Shown one piece after another: positions 26,952-34,704 of a stretch of DNA of 58,635 nt; the stretch's first letter is position 1, and each line of letters begins with the position of its first letter. The position numbers and the translations under genes are program-made. The notes under the pieces are model-generated. The model saw only the letters and a program-made list of their open reading frames with translations. It ran no database searches and was not told the origin of the DNA. This DNA comes from Oxalobacteraceae bacterium. Lineage in GTDB: Bacteria; Pseudomonadota; Gammaproteobacteria; Burkholderiales; Burkholderiaceae_D. The stretch is taken from positions 1 to 58,635 of the forward strand of contig CANIFC010000003.1 of NCBI GenBank assembly GCA_947466695.1. Reading direction: 5' to 3'.

Positions 26952-28415
26952 ATGAAATTTTTCTCTTTTTTGGTCTTGTCCCTGCTCTCTGCCGTCCCGG
27001 CGCTGGCAACACCGGCAACGCCAGCGACACCCGCTGCGACGGCAGCGCTGGTGACTCCCCTGGCTCCGGCAACGAAAGTAACGCAGGAGACAAAAATAAC
27101 ACTCGCGCCTCCCGTCGCGGCCGAGCCAGCCCTCGATTTACCACCCGAAGCGAGCCCGGAAACGACGCCCCTGATCCCGCCCTCATCGGCCGCACAAAAA
27201 CTGTATTTACTCGCCAAAAACGATCTTTTGCAGATCCGCGTGCTGTTAAAAAATGGCCGTACCCAGGCGTCGGTCGGATCTGGCTTCCTGATCGGCACCA
27301 GCGACCTGGTGGTCACCAACTATCATGTCATGTCGCAGATCGCGCTTGAACCGGACGTCTATGTCGGTGAATTTGTCGATACCAATGGCCAGAAAGGGGC
27401 GGTTGAATTACTTGCCGTCGACGTGCTGCATGATCTGGCGGTAGTGCGGGTGAGCCGCAAGGGAACCGGATTTTTTAAAGTGCCTGAACAGGTCAGTCAG
27501 CTGTCGACGCTGTCCCAGGGACAGTATCTGTACTCGCTGGGTAACCCGCTCGACCTCGGCTTTGCCATTTCCGAGGGATCTTACAATGGCATCATCGGCC
27601 GGGCTTTTTATGATCAGTTCATGTTTACCGGACCGATCAATTCAGGCATGAGCGGCGGACCGAATGTGAATGCGCAGGGTAAGATCGCCGGAGTCAATGT
27701 CTCCAAACGGCTCGATGGTGAACTGGTCAGTTTTCTGGTGCCGGCACGGTTCGTGGTGGAACTGCTTCATCAGGTCGCCTTGCAACAAGCACAAAAAAAG
27801 AAACCTCCCAAGGATTTCAGCACGGAGGTAGGCCAGCAGCTCATGACGCATCAAAACCTGATGGTGAGCAAGCTGCTCGGCATGCCACTGACACTCAAGG
27901 CGCTCGGTCCGTATCGCGTACCGGTCCGGGAATCGGACCAGGTGCGCTGCTGGGGGCGCTCCAACACCAAGCCGGAAGCGACCTTTGCGGTTGACCAGAT
28001 GAATTGCCGCATGGAATCGGCGATTTTTATCTCGGCACAACTGCAAACTGGCAATATCGCGATCCGCCATACCTTTACGCGCAGCGTGACGCTGGACGCC
28101 TTGCGTTTTTCCCACCTGATCAGCAGCGGTTTTAAAAATCAGGTCGCCAGTGTGAGCGGCGACCCGCGCCTGACAGGTTCGGTGTGCACCGAAGAATTTG
28201 TCAAAAACCAGAGCCTGTCACTGCGCGCAGTCCTGTGCGTGCAGGCCTACCGTAAATTTACCGGCCTGTACGACTTTGCCCTGTTCACGGCCAGTACAAA
28301 CAGCAGCAGCATGAGCCTGCAAAGCCGTATCGATACCAAGGGCGTCTCTTACGACAATGGCTTGCGCCTGTCACGCGCATTTCTCAGTTCAATCAATAAG
28401 GAGGCCAAGCCATGA
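26952..28415 (+). CDS. secreted trypsin-like serine protease with unknown C-terminal domain
   Basis: 487 aa from the ATG at 26952, which begins a clear signal peptide (MKFFSFLVLSLLSAVPALA); the track start at 26892 adds 20 residues. A Thr/Pro/Ala-rich linker (about 20-80) leads to an S1C-type protease domain (about 95-270). The triad is His125 (VVTNYHVM), Asp161 (LHDLAVVRV) and Ser234 (SGMSGGPN). No PDZ domain is visible. The last about 200 residues, with several Cys, are not recognised. The stop overlaps the next ATG as ATGA, tying it to an FHA membrane protein. The DegP/HtrA relationship is limited to the protease fold. The substrate is unknown. Confidence 0.87.
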   Translation: MKFFSFLVLSLLSAVPALATPATPATPAATAALVTPLAPATKVTQETKITLAPPVAAEPALDLPPEASPETTPLIPPSSAAQKLYLLAKNDLLQIRVLLKNGRTQASVGSGFLIGTSDLVVTNYHVMSQIALEPDVYVGEFVDTNGQKGAVELLAVDVLHDLAVVRVSRKGTGFFKVPEQVSQLSTLSQGQYLYSLGNPLDLGFAISEGSYNGIIGRAFYDQFMFTGPINSGMSGGPNVNAQGKIAGVNVSKRLDGELVSFLVPARFVVELLHQVALQQAQKKKPPKDFSTEVGQQLMTHQNLMVSKLLGMPLTLKALGPYRVPVRESDQVRCWGRSNTKPEATFAVDQMNCRMESAIFISAQLQTGNIAIRHTFTRSVTLDALRFSHLISSGFKNQVASVSGDPRLTGSVCTEEFVKNQSLSLRAVLCVQAYRKFTGLYDFALFTASTNSSSMSLQSRIDTKGVSYDNGLRLSRAFLSSINKEAKP

Positions 28416-29392
28416 AATTTGCCTACTTTATCGAAGTCCTCTCGCGTACCGGCGAGGTTGAGCGCCGCCAGGGCCTGAGCAGTTTGCCGATCCGGCTGGG
28501 ACGCGGCTATGACAATGATTTCATTCTGGATGATATCCATATCGCTGCGCATCATGCAGTGGTCGATCTCGATACGGCAGGCCGGCTAGGTATCAGCGAT
28601 CTGGGTAGCCGCAATGGCTTGATATATCAGGGCAAACGACACGATCACCTGCACCTTGAAGGCAATAGCGTGGTCAGGTTAGGCCAGACCAGTATCCGCA
28701 TCCGGCCGGTCAATTTTGAAGTCGGGCCGGAAATTTTTGACGATAACAATTATGGCTGGGAGGGCTGGCCGCCAGCCATCAGCGGACTGGTCGTCATCAG
28801 CCTGCTGGCCATTTTTGGTATCTGGCTCTCGAGTACCGAAAAATTCACGCCGGTACACTACCTGATGGCCTTGGCTCCCCTCTGCGCCGGAGCCATGCTC
28901 TGGTGCGGCGTCTGGGGTTTTGCCAACCGGCTGTTTGGTGGCCACGCCCGCTTCGGACGACATCTGTTTATTGCCGCTAGCGCTCTGCTGGCGGCAGAAC
29001 TCTGGAGTTTCCTCAGCGCTGTCGTGGCGTTCTCCTTTTCACTGGAACTGCTGGCCCGCTATGGCAATCACATTTTTGTCGCGATCGCCGTCACCACCCT
29101 GTATTTTCACCTGAGCACCATTAAGCACCCGCGCGGGCGGCGTTTGCTGTTCACGATGGTCACCCTGGCAGCACTCGGTTCTGGCCTGGTGTTGATGGTC
29201 AACCACCAGCGCAACGGCCGGCTGGCCGATGAGTTCTACATGAGCCAGTTATTCACGCCGGCCTTGCGCCTGAGTAAAGACCATAGCGTCGATGAGTTCA
29301 TGGCGGGAGCTGAAAAACTCCAGGCGCAAGTTGACCAGAAACGCAAGAAGGATATTGCCGCCGACGCCAGCGACGACGATGACAGCGAATAA
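28412..29392 (+). CDS. FHA-domain membrane protein
   Basis: 326 aa. The N-terminal FHA domain (about 1-100) has the core LGRGYDNDFILDDIHIAAHHAVV and DLGSRNGLIYQG, with the Gly-Arg, Ser/His and Asn positions of phosphothreonine binders present or close (SxxH reads AAHH). About five TM segments follow (about 130-265), then an acidic/basic tail ending ASDDDDSE. The FHA end has no signal and should be cytosolic. It is translated with a 4-bp overlap after a secreted protease, so they likely form one transmembrane unit. No Ser/Thr kinase gene is in the window. The function is unknown. Confidence 0.87.
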   Translation: MKFAYFIEVLSRTGEVERRQGLSSLPIRLGRGYDNDFILDDIHIAAHHAVVDLDTAGRLGISDLGSRNGLIYQGKRHDHLHLEGNSVVRLGQTSIRIRPVNFEVGPEIFDDNNYGWEGWPPAISGLVVISLLAIFGIWLSSTEKFTPVHYLMALAPLCAGAMLWCGVWGFANRLFGGHARFGRHLFIAASALLAAELWSFLSAVVAFSFSLELLARYGNHIFVAIAVTTLYFHLSTIKHPRGRRLLFTMVTLAALGSGLVLMVNHQRNGRLADEFYMSQLFTPALRLSKDHSVDEFMAGAEKLQAQVDQKRKKDIAADASDDDDSE

Positions 29393-29604
29393 AGTCATGG
29401 ATGGTGGCAGGGCAGGAATGCTTGTGCCAGGCAAGCGCGGGCAAAGCTTTGACAGCTCGTGTACGATAACGCACCGGTCAAGGCTTGCCATTGCGTTGCC
29501 GTGGCCTAACCAAGTACACAAACCAGGTAGCTTCACTGACGCTGTCACCCCGTTGTAAAGCTGCGCTAAAAACCGATTTATCCCACCCGTTTAAAGGACC
29601 ATCC

Positions 29605-30213
29605 ATGAAGCTCTATTACTCTGCAGGTGCCTGCTCGCTGACACCGCATATTGCCCTGAAAGAAGCCGGCTTGGCTTTTGAGGCGATTTCAGCGCCGACC
29701 AAGACACATCAGTTACCCGACGGTAGCGACTACTACCTGGTCAATCCCCTTGGCTATGTGCCTTTGCTGGTTCTCGATGACGGTAGCCAGCTGCGTGAAA
29801 CCGCGGCGATTATCCAATATATCGCTGATCTGGTACCGGAAAAAGACCTGGCCCCGGCCAACGGCAGTTTTGCGCGCTACAAGCTGCAAGAGTGGCTGCA
29901 CTTTATCGGTACCGAATTGCACAAGGGTTTTGCCCCCCTGTTTAATCCGGCCACACCAGCAGAATTAAAGCCGGCGATCATCGCACGACTGCAAGAACGT
30001 CTCGCCTTTACAGACAGCGAGCTGGCAGGCAAGACCTATGTAATGGGTGACACGTTCACGGTCGCCGATGGCTATCTGTTCAACATCACCAACTGGTCAA
30101 GGTTAGTCGGCGTTGACCTCTCTGGCTATGCCAACCTGCTCGCGATACGCGCCCGCATTGCGGCCCGTCCCGCAGTGATCGAGGCGATGAAAGCGGAAGG
30201 CTTGATCAGGTAA
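29605..30213 (+). CDS. gst: glutathione S-transferase (GstA/beta-class-like)
   Basis: 202 aa, the size of E. coli GstA (201). The ATG at 29605 has AAAGGA upstream; the track start at 29485 adds 40 unrelated residues. The thioredoxin-like N-domain (1-80) begins MKLYYSAGACSLTPHIALKEAG, containing the Cys10 typical of beta-class enzymes, and has NPLGYVPLLVLDDG and the glutathione-binding RETAAIIQYIADL. The helical C-domain includes VMGDTFTVADGYLFNITNW. It conjugates glutathione to electrophiles in the cytosol. It appears monocistronic. Confidence 0.93.
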   Translation: MKLYYSAGACSLTPHIALKEAGLAFEAISAPTKTHQLPDGSDYYLVNPLGYVPLLVLDDGSQLRETAAIIQYIADLVPEKDLAPANGSFARYKLQEWLHFIGTELHKGFAPLFNPATPAELKPAIIARLQERLAFTDSELAGKTYVMGDTFTVADGYLFNITNWSRLVGVDLSGYANLLAIRARIAARPAVIEAMKAEGLIR

Positions 30214-30340
30214 GCATCCGGGATGTATGTCTGCTGCAGCGCTGCCGGTGTGTGCGCTACGGCAGGCACATCAGCACGTCACAAGTACACACTGATCTCG
30301 CATAGAAAAGCGTTTTCCTGCAAGCAGATAGCGTTCAGGC

Positions 30341-30405
30341 AAAAAAAACCCGCTAGCATAAGGCTGCGGGTTGAAATCCAAACCTTTGGGGTATTGGAGG
30401 AGACA
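30341..30405 (-). ncRNA. putative anti-Shine-Dalgarno sRNA, copy A
   Basis: Read on the minus strand: -10 box TATAGT (30417-30412), predicted start near 30405, then the core TGTCTCCTCCAATAC with the second pyrimidine stretch altered (CCCC), then AAGGTTTGGATTTC. The end is stem AACCCGC...GCGGGTT with eight T. Transcript is about 65 nt. The -35 region is poor and the core has drifted most, so this may be the weakest copy. It is the most downstream of the three in the direction of transcription. Confidence 0.75.
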
Positions 30406-30580
30406 AGACAGACTATATAGATGCAGGACAACTTTGTATGCTTTGTTATTTATATATCAGACATATACAATGTGAATATATGCCATTTGTTATATTTTAT
30501 TTAATTATTTCTTGAGTGATCAACAGGATGCCAGCCGCATCTGACAATTTTTTTCTGCCCCAGGCCGCGGATCGCCAGGC

Positions 30581-30640
30581 AAAAAAAAGCCCGCAGAGTG
30601 TGCGGGCTAAATCCAAACCTTAGGAGGTGTTGGAGGAGAC
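30581..30640 (-). ncRNA. putative anti-Shine-Dalgarno sRNA, copy B
   Basis: Minus strand: -35 TTGGAC (30675-30670), 17-bp spacer, -10 TATAGT (30652-30647), start near 30640. The RNA has two anti-Shine-Dalgarno stretches (CTCCTCC and CACCTCC), the conserved AAGGTTTGGATTT and a perfect terminator stem AGCCCGCA / TGCGGGCT with a 5-nt loop and eight T. Length is about 60 nt with no reading frame of note. I recall a Burkholderiales family named Betaproteobacteria toxic small RNA with this organisation; the match is from memory. Confidence 0.85.
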
Positions 30641-30646
30641 AAACGA

Positions 30647-30675
30647 ACTATATCGCACCGCAGCATTTTGTCCAA
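30647..30675 (-). promoter_or_regulatory. sigma-70 promoter of sRNA copy B
   Basis: On the minus strand, TTGGAC and TATAGT are separated by 17 bp. The -10 hexamer is identical in all three copies, although much of the surrounding DNA has diverged. Confidence 0.75.
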
Positions 30676-30800
30676 TACTTTTTAATAGATATCAGTCATT
30701 ACTCAAACAGATATCTGCTGATCAAGCTTTTGATCAAGAGGCCTAGCAAACGGTAACAGGCTTGGCTGCGTCGCTCATTCACCTAGCAGAAAAGAAATGC

Positions 30801-30866
30801 AAAAAAATGCCCGCGAGCTAAAAAGCTGCGGGCTAAATCCAAACCTTAGGAGATGTTGGAGGAGAC
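30801..30866 (-). ncRNA. putative anti-Shine-Dalgarno sRNA, copy C
   Basis: Minus strand: -10 TATAGT (30878-30873), start near 30866, core CTGTCTCCTCCAACATCTCC, then AAGGTTTGGATTT, and terminator GCCCGCAGCT-TTTT-AGCTCGCGGGC followed by A and seven T. Core and terminator match copy B with a longer stem. The -35 is not obvious. Confidence 0.83.
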
Positions 30867-31163
30867 AGAAGAACTATACCGCATCGCAGCATAAAAACCC
30901 ATTTGGTTTTTTATATATCGCTCATAAGAAATTACTATGACAGGACTGCGGCCGCATTCAACACTCTTTTGGCCCGATAACTGCAAAGCGCATGGAGCGC
31001 GCATGGAGCACGCCTGAAAAGCACCTGCACCTGTTGGCAACACCCTGGCAGAGGCGCAGCCTCCGGGATGAAGGGTGCATGTCAGCCAATACCGCTGACA
31101 AAATGCATTACACTCAAACTATCTGGGAAAACAAGACCTTATAACAGCATCACGGAGACCGCC

Positions 31164-32354
31164 ATGAAGTTAATTGACCCTATCGTCCAGTTTCACGCCG
31201 AGTTGCAGCAAATTCGCCGCGCCATTCACGCCTACCCGGAACTATGTTACGCAGAACACCGCACCTCGAGCCTGGTAGCGGAAAAACTGCAGGAATGGGG
31301 TATTCCCATTTTGCGTGGCCTCGGAGGAACCGGCATTGTCGGCATCATTAAAAATGGCAATAGCGAGAGAGCGATCGGCCTGCGTGCGGATATGGATGCC
31401 TTGCCGATGCAGGAATTCAATACCTTCGCGCACGCCTCTAAAAATGACGGAAAGATGCACGCCTGCGGTCATGATGGCCACACCGCCATGTTGCTCGGTG
31501 CAGCCCACTACCTGTCGCAGCACAGAAATTTTGACGGCACCGTGTATGTCATCTTTCAACCGGCGGAAGAAGGCGGCGGTGGTGCCAGGCGGATGATGGA
31601 CGACGGCTTGTTCGTGCAATGCCCGATGCAGGCAGTCTTTGGCATGCATAACTGGCCGGGCGCCGCCGCTGGCAGCTTTGGCGTGACGGCCGGCCCGATG
31701 ATGGCATCCTCCAATGAATTTGAAGTGGTGATCAAGGGCAAGGGCGCGCACGCGGCGCAGCCACACAAGAGCATCGACCCGATCATGGTGGCAGTCCAGA
31801 TTGCCCAAAGCTGGCAAACCATTATCAGCCGCAACGCCAGTCCGCTCGATTCAGCAGTACTGTCAATTACCCAGATTCATTCGGGTAGTGCGACCAATGT
31901 GATCCCGGACGAAGCCACCCTGATCGGTACGGTCAGGAGTTTTACTACCGAAATGATCGATCTGGTCGAACGGCGCATGCGCGATATCGCCAGCCATACT
32001 GCGGCGGCCTTCGACGCCACGGTGACGTTTGAATTCAAGCGCAATTACCCGCCGCTGCTCAATCATGCCAAGGAAACGGCGTTTGCCGTCGAGGTGATGC
32101 AGTCTATCGCCGGACCCGATAACGTCAACGCGCATGTCGAGCCAACCATGGGTGCCGAGGATTTTGCCTTCATGTTGCAAGAAAAGCCGGGCTGCTATGT
32201 CTTTCTTGGTAATGGTGAAGGCGAACACCGGAGCATGGGTCACGGCCTGGGGCCCTGCAATCTGCATAACGCAAGCTATGATTTTAATGATGATCTGTTA
32301 CCGATTGGCGCCACTTACTGGGTCCGGCTGGCAGAAAAATTCTTACAGGACTGA
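31164..32354 (+). CDS. M20-family amidohydrolase (hippurate hydrolase-like)
   Basis: 396 aa from the ATG at 31164 with CACGGAGA upstream; the track start at 31068 adds 32 unrelated residues. Metal-site motifs are LRADMDALPM, MHACGHDGHTAMLLGAA (Cys/His ligands), FQPAEEGGGGARRM and the late His in NLHNASYDFND. A dimerisation lid (about 190-300, NEFEVVIKGKGAHAAQPHKSIDPI) is inserted. The family hydrolyses N-acyl amino acids such as hippurate or related amides. The substrate cannot be read from sequence. It appears monocistronic; a 13-bp repeat array follows. Confidence 0.92.
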   Translation: MKLIDPIVQFHAELQQIRRAIHAYPELCYAEHRTSSLVAEKLQEWGIPILRGLGGTGIVGIIKNGNSERAIGLRADMDALPMQEFNTFAHASKNDGKMHACGHDGHTAMLLGAAHYLSQHRNFDGTVYVIFQPAEEGGGGARRMMDDGLFVQCPMQAVFGMHNWPGAAAGSFGVTAGPMMASSNEFEVVIKGKGAHAAQPHKSIDPIMVAVQIAQSWQTIISRNASPLDSAVLSITQIHSGSATNVIPDEATLIGTVRSFTTEMIDLVERRMRDIASHTAAAFDATVTFEFKRNYPPLLNHAKETAFAVEVMQSIAGPDNVNAHVEPTMGAEDFAFMLQEKPGCYVFLGNGEGEHRSMGHGLGPCNLHNASYDFNDDLLPIGATYWVRLAEKFLQD

Positions 32355-32482
32355 GCAGCTGGTGACGGAAGGCATATCTGTTTTCCCTGAGGCAATGAGC
32401 GCATAACAGGCGGAGGCAAGAACAGGGACGCAAACGCGCTCATTGCCCCGGTTTTATGAAATTCATACATAAAATCAATAGA

Positions 32483-32547
32483 TGAAACCGGAACGTGAAA
32501 CAGGAACGTGAAATCGGGACATGAAACCGGGACATGAAACCAAAACA
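32483..32547. repeat. 13-bp imperfect tandem repeat, 5 units
   Basis: Units TGAAACCGGAACG, TGAAACAGGAACG, TGAAATCGGGACA, TGAAACCGGGACA and TGAAACCAAAACA run head to tail between the convergent amidohydrolase and ComM genes. The consensus is TGAAAC[CA]GG[GA]AC[GA]. It is noncoding. Confidence 0.92.
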
Positions 32548-32578
32548 TCTGGTTAAGCAAATTTTTTAAAAAACTTGC

Positions 32579-34102
32579 TTAATGTTCGCGCAATGCGCGC
32601 CGGTATTGAATTGCCTCGGCGATATGCGCCGGATGAATTGCGGCTGAACCGCTCAGGTCGGCAATAGAGCGGGCAACTTTCAGTACGCGGTGATAGGCCC
32701 GGGCCGACCAGTTCAGTTTGCTCATGGCCGCGCGCAATAGCTGCTCGGCAGCGGCATCGTGATGGCAATATTGTTCAATCTCCAGCGTCGATAAAAGACA
32801 ATTTGCCTTTCCCTGACGCTCCAGCTGGCGCGTATAGGCGCACTCTACGCGCTGTTGAATGTCGGCACTCGGTTCGCCATCAGCCTGTTTGAGTAAATCC
32901 GCATGCGGCAGTTCACCGACCTGGATTTGCATGTCGATACGGTCAAGAAATGGCCCGGAAATCCTGTTTTGATAACGTAGCACCATATCCGGCGTACAGC
33001 GGCATTTGCCATTGCTATGTCCATAATAACCACAGGGACAGGGATTCATGGCGGCGATTAATTGAAACCTGGCCGGAAAGTCTGCCTGCCTGGCCGCGCG
33101 TGAAATGGTGATATGCCCCGACTCCAGCGGCTCACGCAATACTTCCAGCACTTTGCGGTCAAATTCGGGTAACTCATCAAGGAACAGGACACCGCGGTGC
33201 GCCAGCGAAATCTCTCCGGGACGGGGAGTGCCACCACCACCGACCAACGCGACTCCTGAAGCGGTGTGGTGCGGCGAACGAAAAGGCCGCAGTTTCCATT
33301 TATCAACCGAAAAGCCGCTGGTCAGTGATTGGACGGCAGCAGATTCGAGTGCCTCCTGATCCGTCATGGTCGGCAAGATTCCCGGAAAGCGTACTGCCAG
33401 CATGGACTTTCCCGTTCCCGGCGGGCCAACCATCAAAACACTATGGCCGCCGGCAGCCGCCACTTCAAGCGCACGTTTTGCCTGCAACTGTCCCTTCACT
33501 TCCGAAAAATCAGGATAAGTGCGTGCCACTGGCACGGCATGAACCAGATGCTGGCGCAGTCTGGCCCCGGCATCAACGCCGGCAAAATGGGCGCAGACCT
33601 GTAACAGTGAATCAGCCGGAAAGATAATAGCCTCACTTGCCAGCGCAGCCTCGTCCGCGTTGGCGCTGGGCAAAATAAACGCCCTTGGACTTGCCCCGCC
33701 GAGGGCGCTCTTGCAAATAGCAAACGTCATCGCCAGGGCACCGCGTATCGGTCTTAACTCGCCCGACAAGGAAAGTTCACCGGCAAATTCGTACTGATCA
33801 AGGGTCTCGCCGGGAATCTGGCCGGACGCCGCCAATATGCCCAAGGCAATGGGTAAATCGAAGCGGCCCGATTCCTTGGGCAGATCGGCCGGCGCCAGAT
33901 TGACGGTAATACGTTGCGCAGGAAAATCAAAGCGCGCATTTTGCAAGGCCGCCCGGACCCGGTCCTTTGATTCCTTCACTTCCGTTTCAGGCAAGCCAAC
34001 TATCGTAAAAGAAGGCAAGCCGTTTGCCAGATGCACCTCAACGGTGACTTGTGGTGCATCCATGCCGCTGAGGGCACGACTTTTCAGGACGGCAAGTGAC
34101 AT
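32579..34102 (-). CDS. comM: YifB/ComM family Mg-chelatase-like AAA+ ATPase
   Basis: 507 aa, the usual family length. The N-terminal ChlI-like domain (about 1-180) reads MSLAVLKSRALSGMDAPQVTVEVHLANGLPSFTIVGLPE. The AAA+ core (about 195-400) has Walker A GPPGTGKSML, Walker B GVLFLDELPEF, and the Cys-rich insert MNPCPCGYYGHSNGKCRC. The C-terminal lid (LNWSARAYHRVLKVARSIADLSGSAAIHPAHIAEAIQYR) ends it. ComM is a hexameric branch-migration helicase that helps integrate incoming DNA during natural transformation. ubiK lies 38 bp upstream on the same strand, a frequent neighbour. Confidence 0.94.
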   Translation of the reverse strand: MSLAVLKSRALSGMDAPQVTVEVHLANGLPSFTIVGLPETEVKESKDRVRAALQNARFDFPAQRITVNLAPADLPKESGRFDLPIALGILAASGQIPGETLDQYEFAGELSLSGELRPIRGALAMTFAICKSALGGASPRAFILPSANADEAALASEAIIFPADSLLQVCAHFAGVDAGARLRQHLVHAVPVARTYPDFSEVKGQLQAKRALEVAAAGGHSVLMVGPPGTGKSMLAVRFPGILPTMTDQEALESAAVQSLTSGFSVDKWKLRPFRSPHHTASGVALVGGGGTPRPGEISLAHRGVLFLDELPEFDRKVLEVLREPLESGHITISRAARQADFPARFQLIAAMNPCPCGYYGHSNGKCRCTPDMVLRYQNRISGPFLDRIDMQIQVGELPHADLLKQADGEPSADIQQRVECAYTRQLERQGKANCLLSTLEIEQYCHHDAAAEQLLRAAMSKLNWSARAYHRVLKVARSIADLSGSAAIHPAHIAEAIQYRRALREH

Positions 34103-34140
34103 GGCGGTCTATTGTCGGGCACTACCTAATTTCAATGGTC

Positions 34141-34371
34141 TTACTTTACCTCTAATAAAGCGACGCGCGCTTCGAGCTCTTCGAGCTTGGCACGGGTTTT
34201 AGCCAGAACTTGCGCCTGAATATCAAATTCTTCGCGTGTGACCAGATCAAGTTTGGAAAATCCCTGGCTCATCATTGCCTTGACATTTTTTTCAATATCT
34301 TTGGCAGGCGAATTTTCCAACACCTGATTAATCTTGGCTTGTACATCGGAAAAAAAATTCTGCTTGTTCAT
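34141..34371 (-). CDS. ubiK: ubiquinone biosynthesis accessory factor UbiK
   Basis: 76 aa, the family size. MNKQNFFSDVQAKINQVLENSPAKDIEKNVKAMMSQGFSKLDLVTREEFDIQAQVLAKTRAKLEELEARVALLE matches the UbiK (YqiC/BMFP) family: an N-terminal amphipathic part and a C-terminal coiled coil that trimerises. It assists the Ubi protein complex that makes ubiquinone. It precedes comM and is divergent from the nitrogen operon, whose NtrC site lies 25 bp upstream of its start. Confidence 0.93.
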   Translation of the reverse strand: MNKQNFFSDVQAKINQVLENSPAKDIEKNVKAMMSQGFSKLDLVTREEFDIQAQVLAKTRAKLEELEARVALLEVK

Positions 34372-34395
34372 GGTGTGTCCTTGTGACGCCGCAAA

Positions 34396-34412
34396 TGCAC
34401 TTTATTGGTGCA
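34396..34412. promoter_or_regulatory. NtrC-binding site
   Basis: TGCACTTTATTGGTGCA fits the NtrC core GCAC-N7-GTGC exactly. It lies about 240 bp upstream of the sigma-54 promoter, an acceptable enhancer distance that would need DNA looping. Confidence 0.85.
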
Positions 34413-34626
34413 ATGCGACCGAGTGATGAAATTGTGCTGCGTCAAACCGGTGCGTCAAAGAGGCGATGGAAATAAAAAAGCGCCATTGACTACATGCCCG
34501 CGCGGCGTGAGGTGAATCATAACGCAATCGAGGCTGGCAGGTCGATGGATTTTCATCAATCAAATTCATGCTTTTTCCAGCTAAATACATTTTTTGATAG
34601 CCATTGTTGCACAGCAGATTCAATAC

Positions 34627-34644
34627 TTGGCACGACTCATGCTT
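34627..34644 (+). promoter_or_regulatory. sigma-54 promoter of the porin-glnK-amtB operon
   Basis: TTGGCACGACTCATGCTT has the -24 GG and -12 GC with the required 10-bp spacing and one mismatch to the extended consensus (ATGC for TTGC). It is 60 bp upstream of the porin start. Confidence 0.87.
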
Positions 34645-34704
34645 AAGAGAGATTACATCCGAATTAATTTTTACTTGACCAGCAATTTAAAAGAGAGAAA
34701 CAAA

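Larger units (their letters stand above)
30214..31163. other. 950-bp protein-free region holding a tandem sRNA array
   Basis: There is no credible coding frame between gst and the amidohydrolase. A unit with about 95 conserved bases recurs three times at 226-235 bp spacing; the three minus-strand RNA genes are listed separately. Each unit consists of terminator stem, conserved core and -10 box. The spacers between units diverge. Confidence 0.85.

Noticed and set aside
30341-30878. Repeats considered as a CRISPR array
   Set aside because: Units are about 95 bp at about 230-bp spacing, each with its own promoter and terminator; there are no short repeats with unique spacers and no cas genes.
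30341-30878. Repeats read on the plus strand as leader or riboswitch elements (GGAGGAGACA as ribosome sites)
   Set aside because: On the plus strand no start codon or frame follows the purine stretches, whereas the minus strand gives promoter, core and terminator in the correct order.
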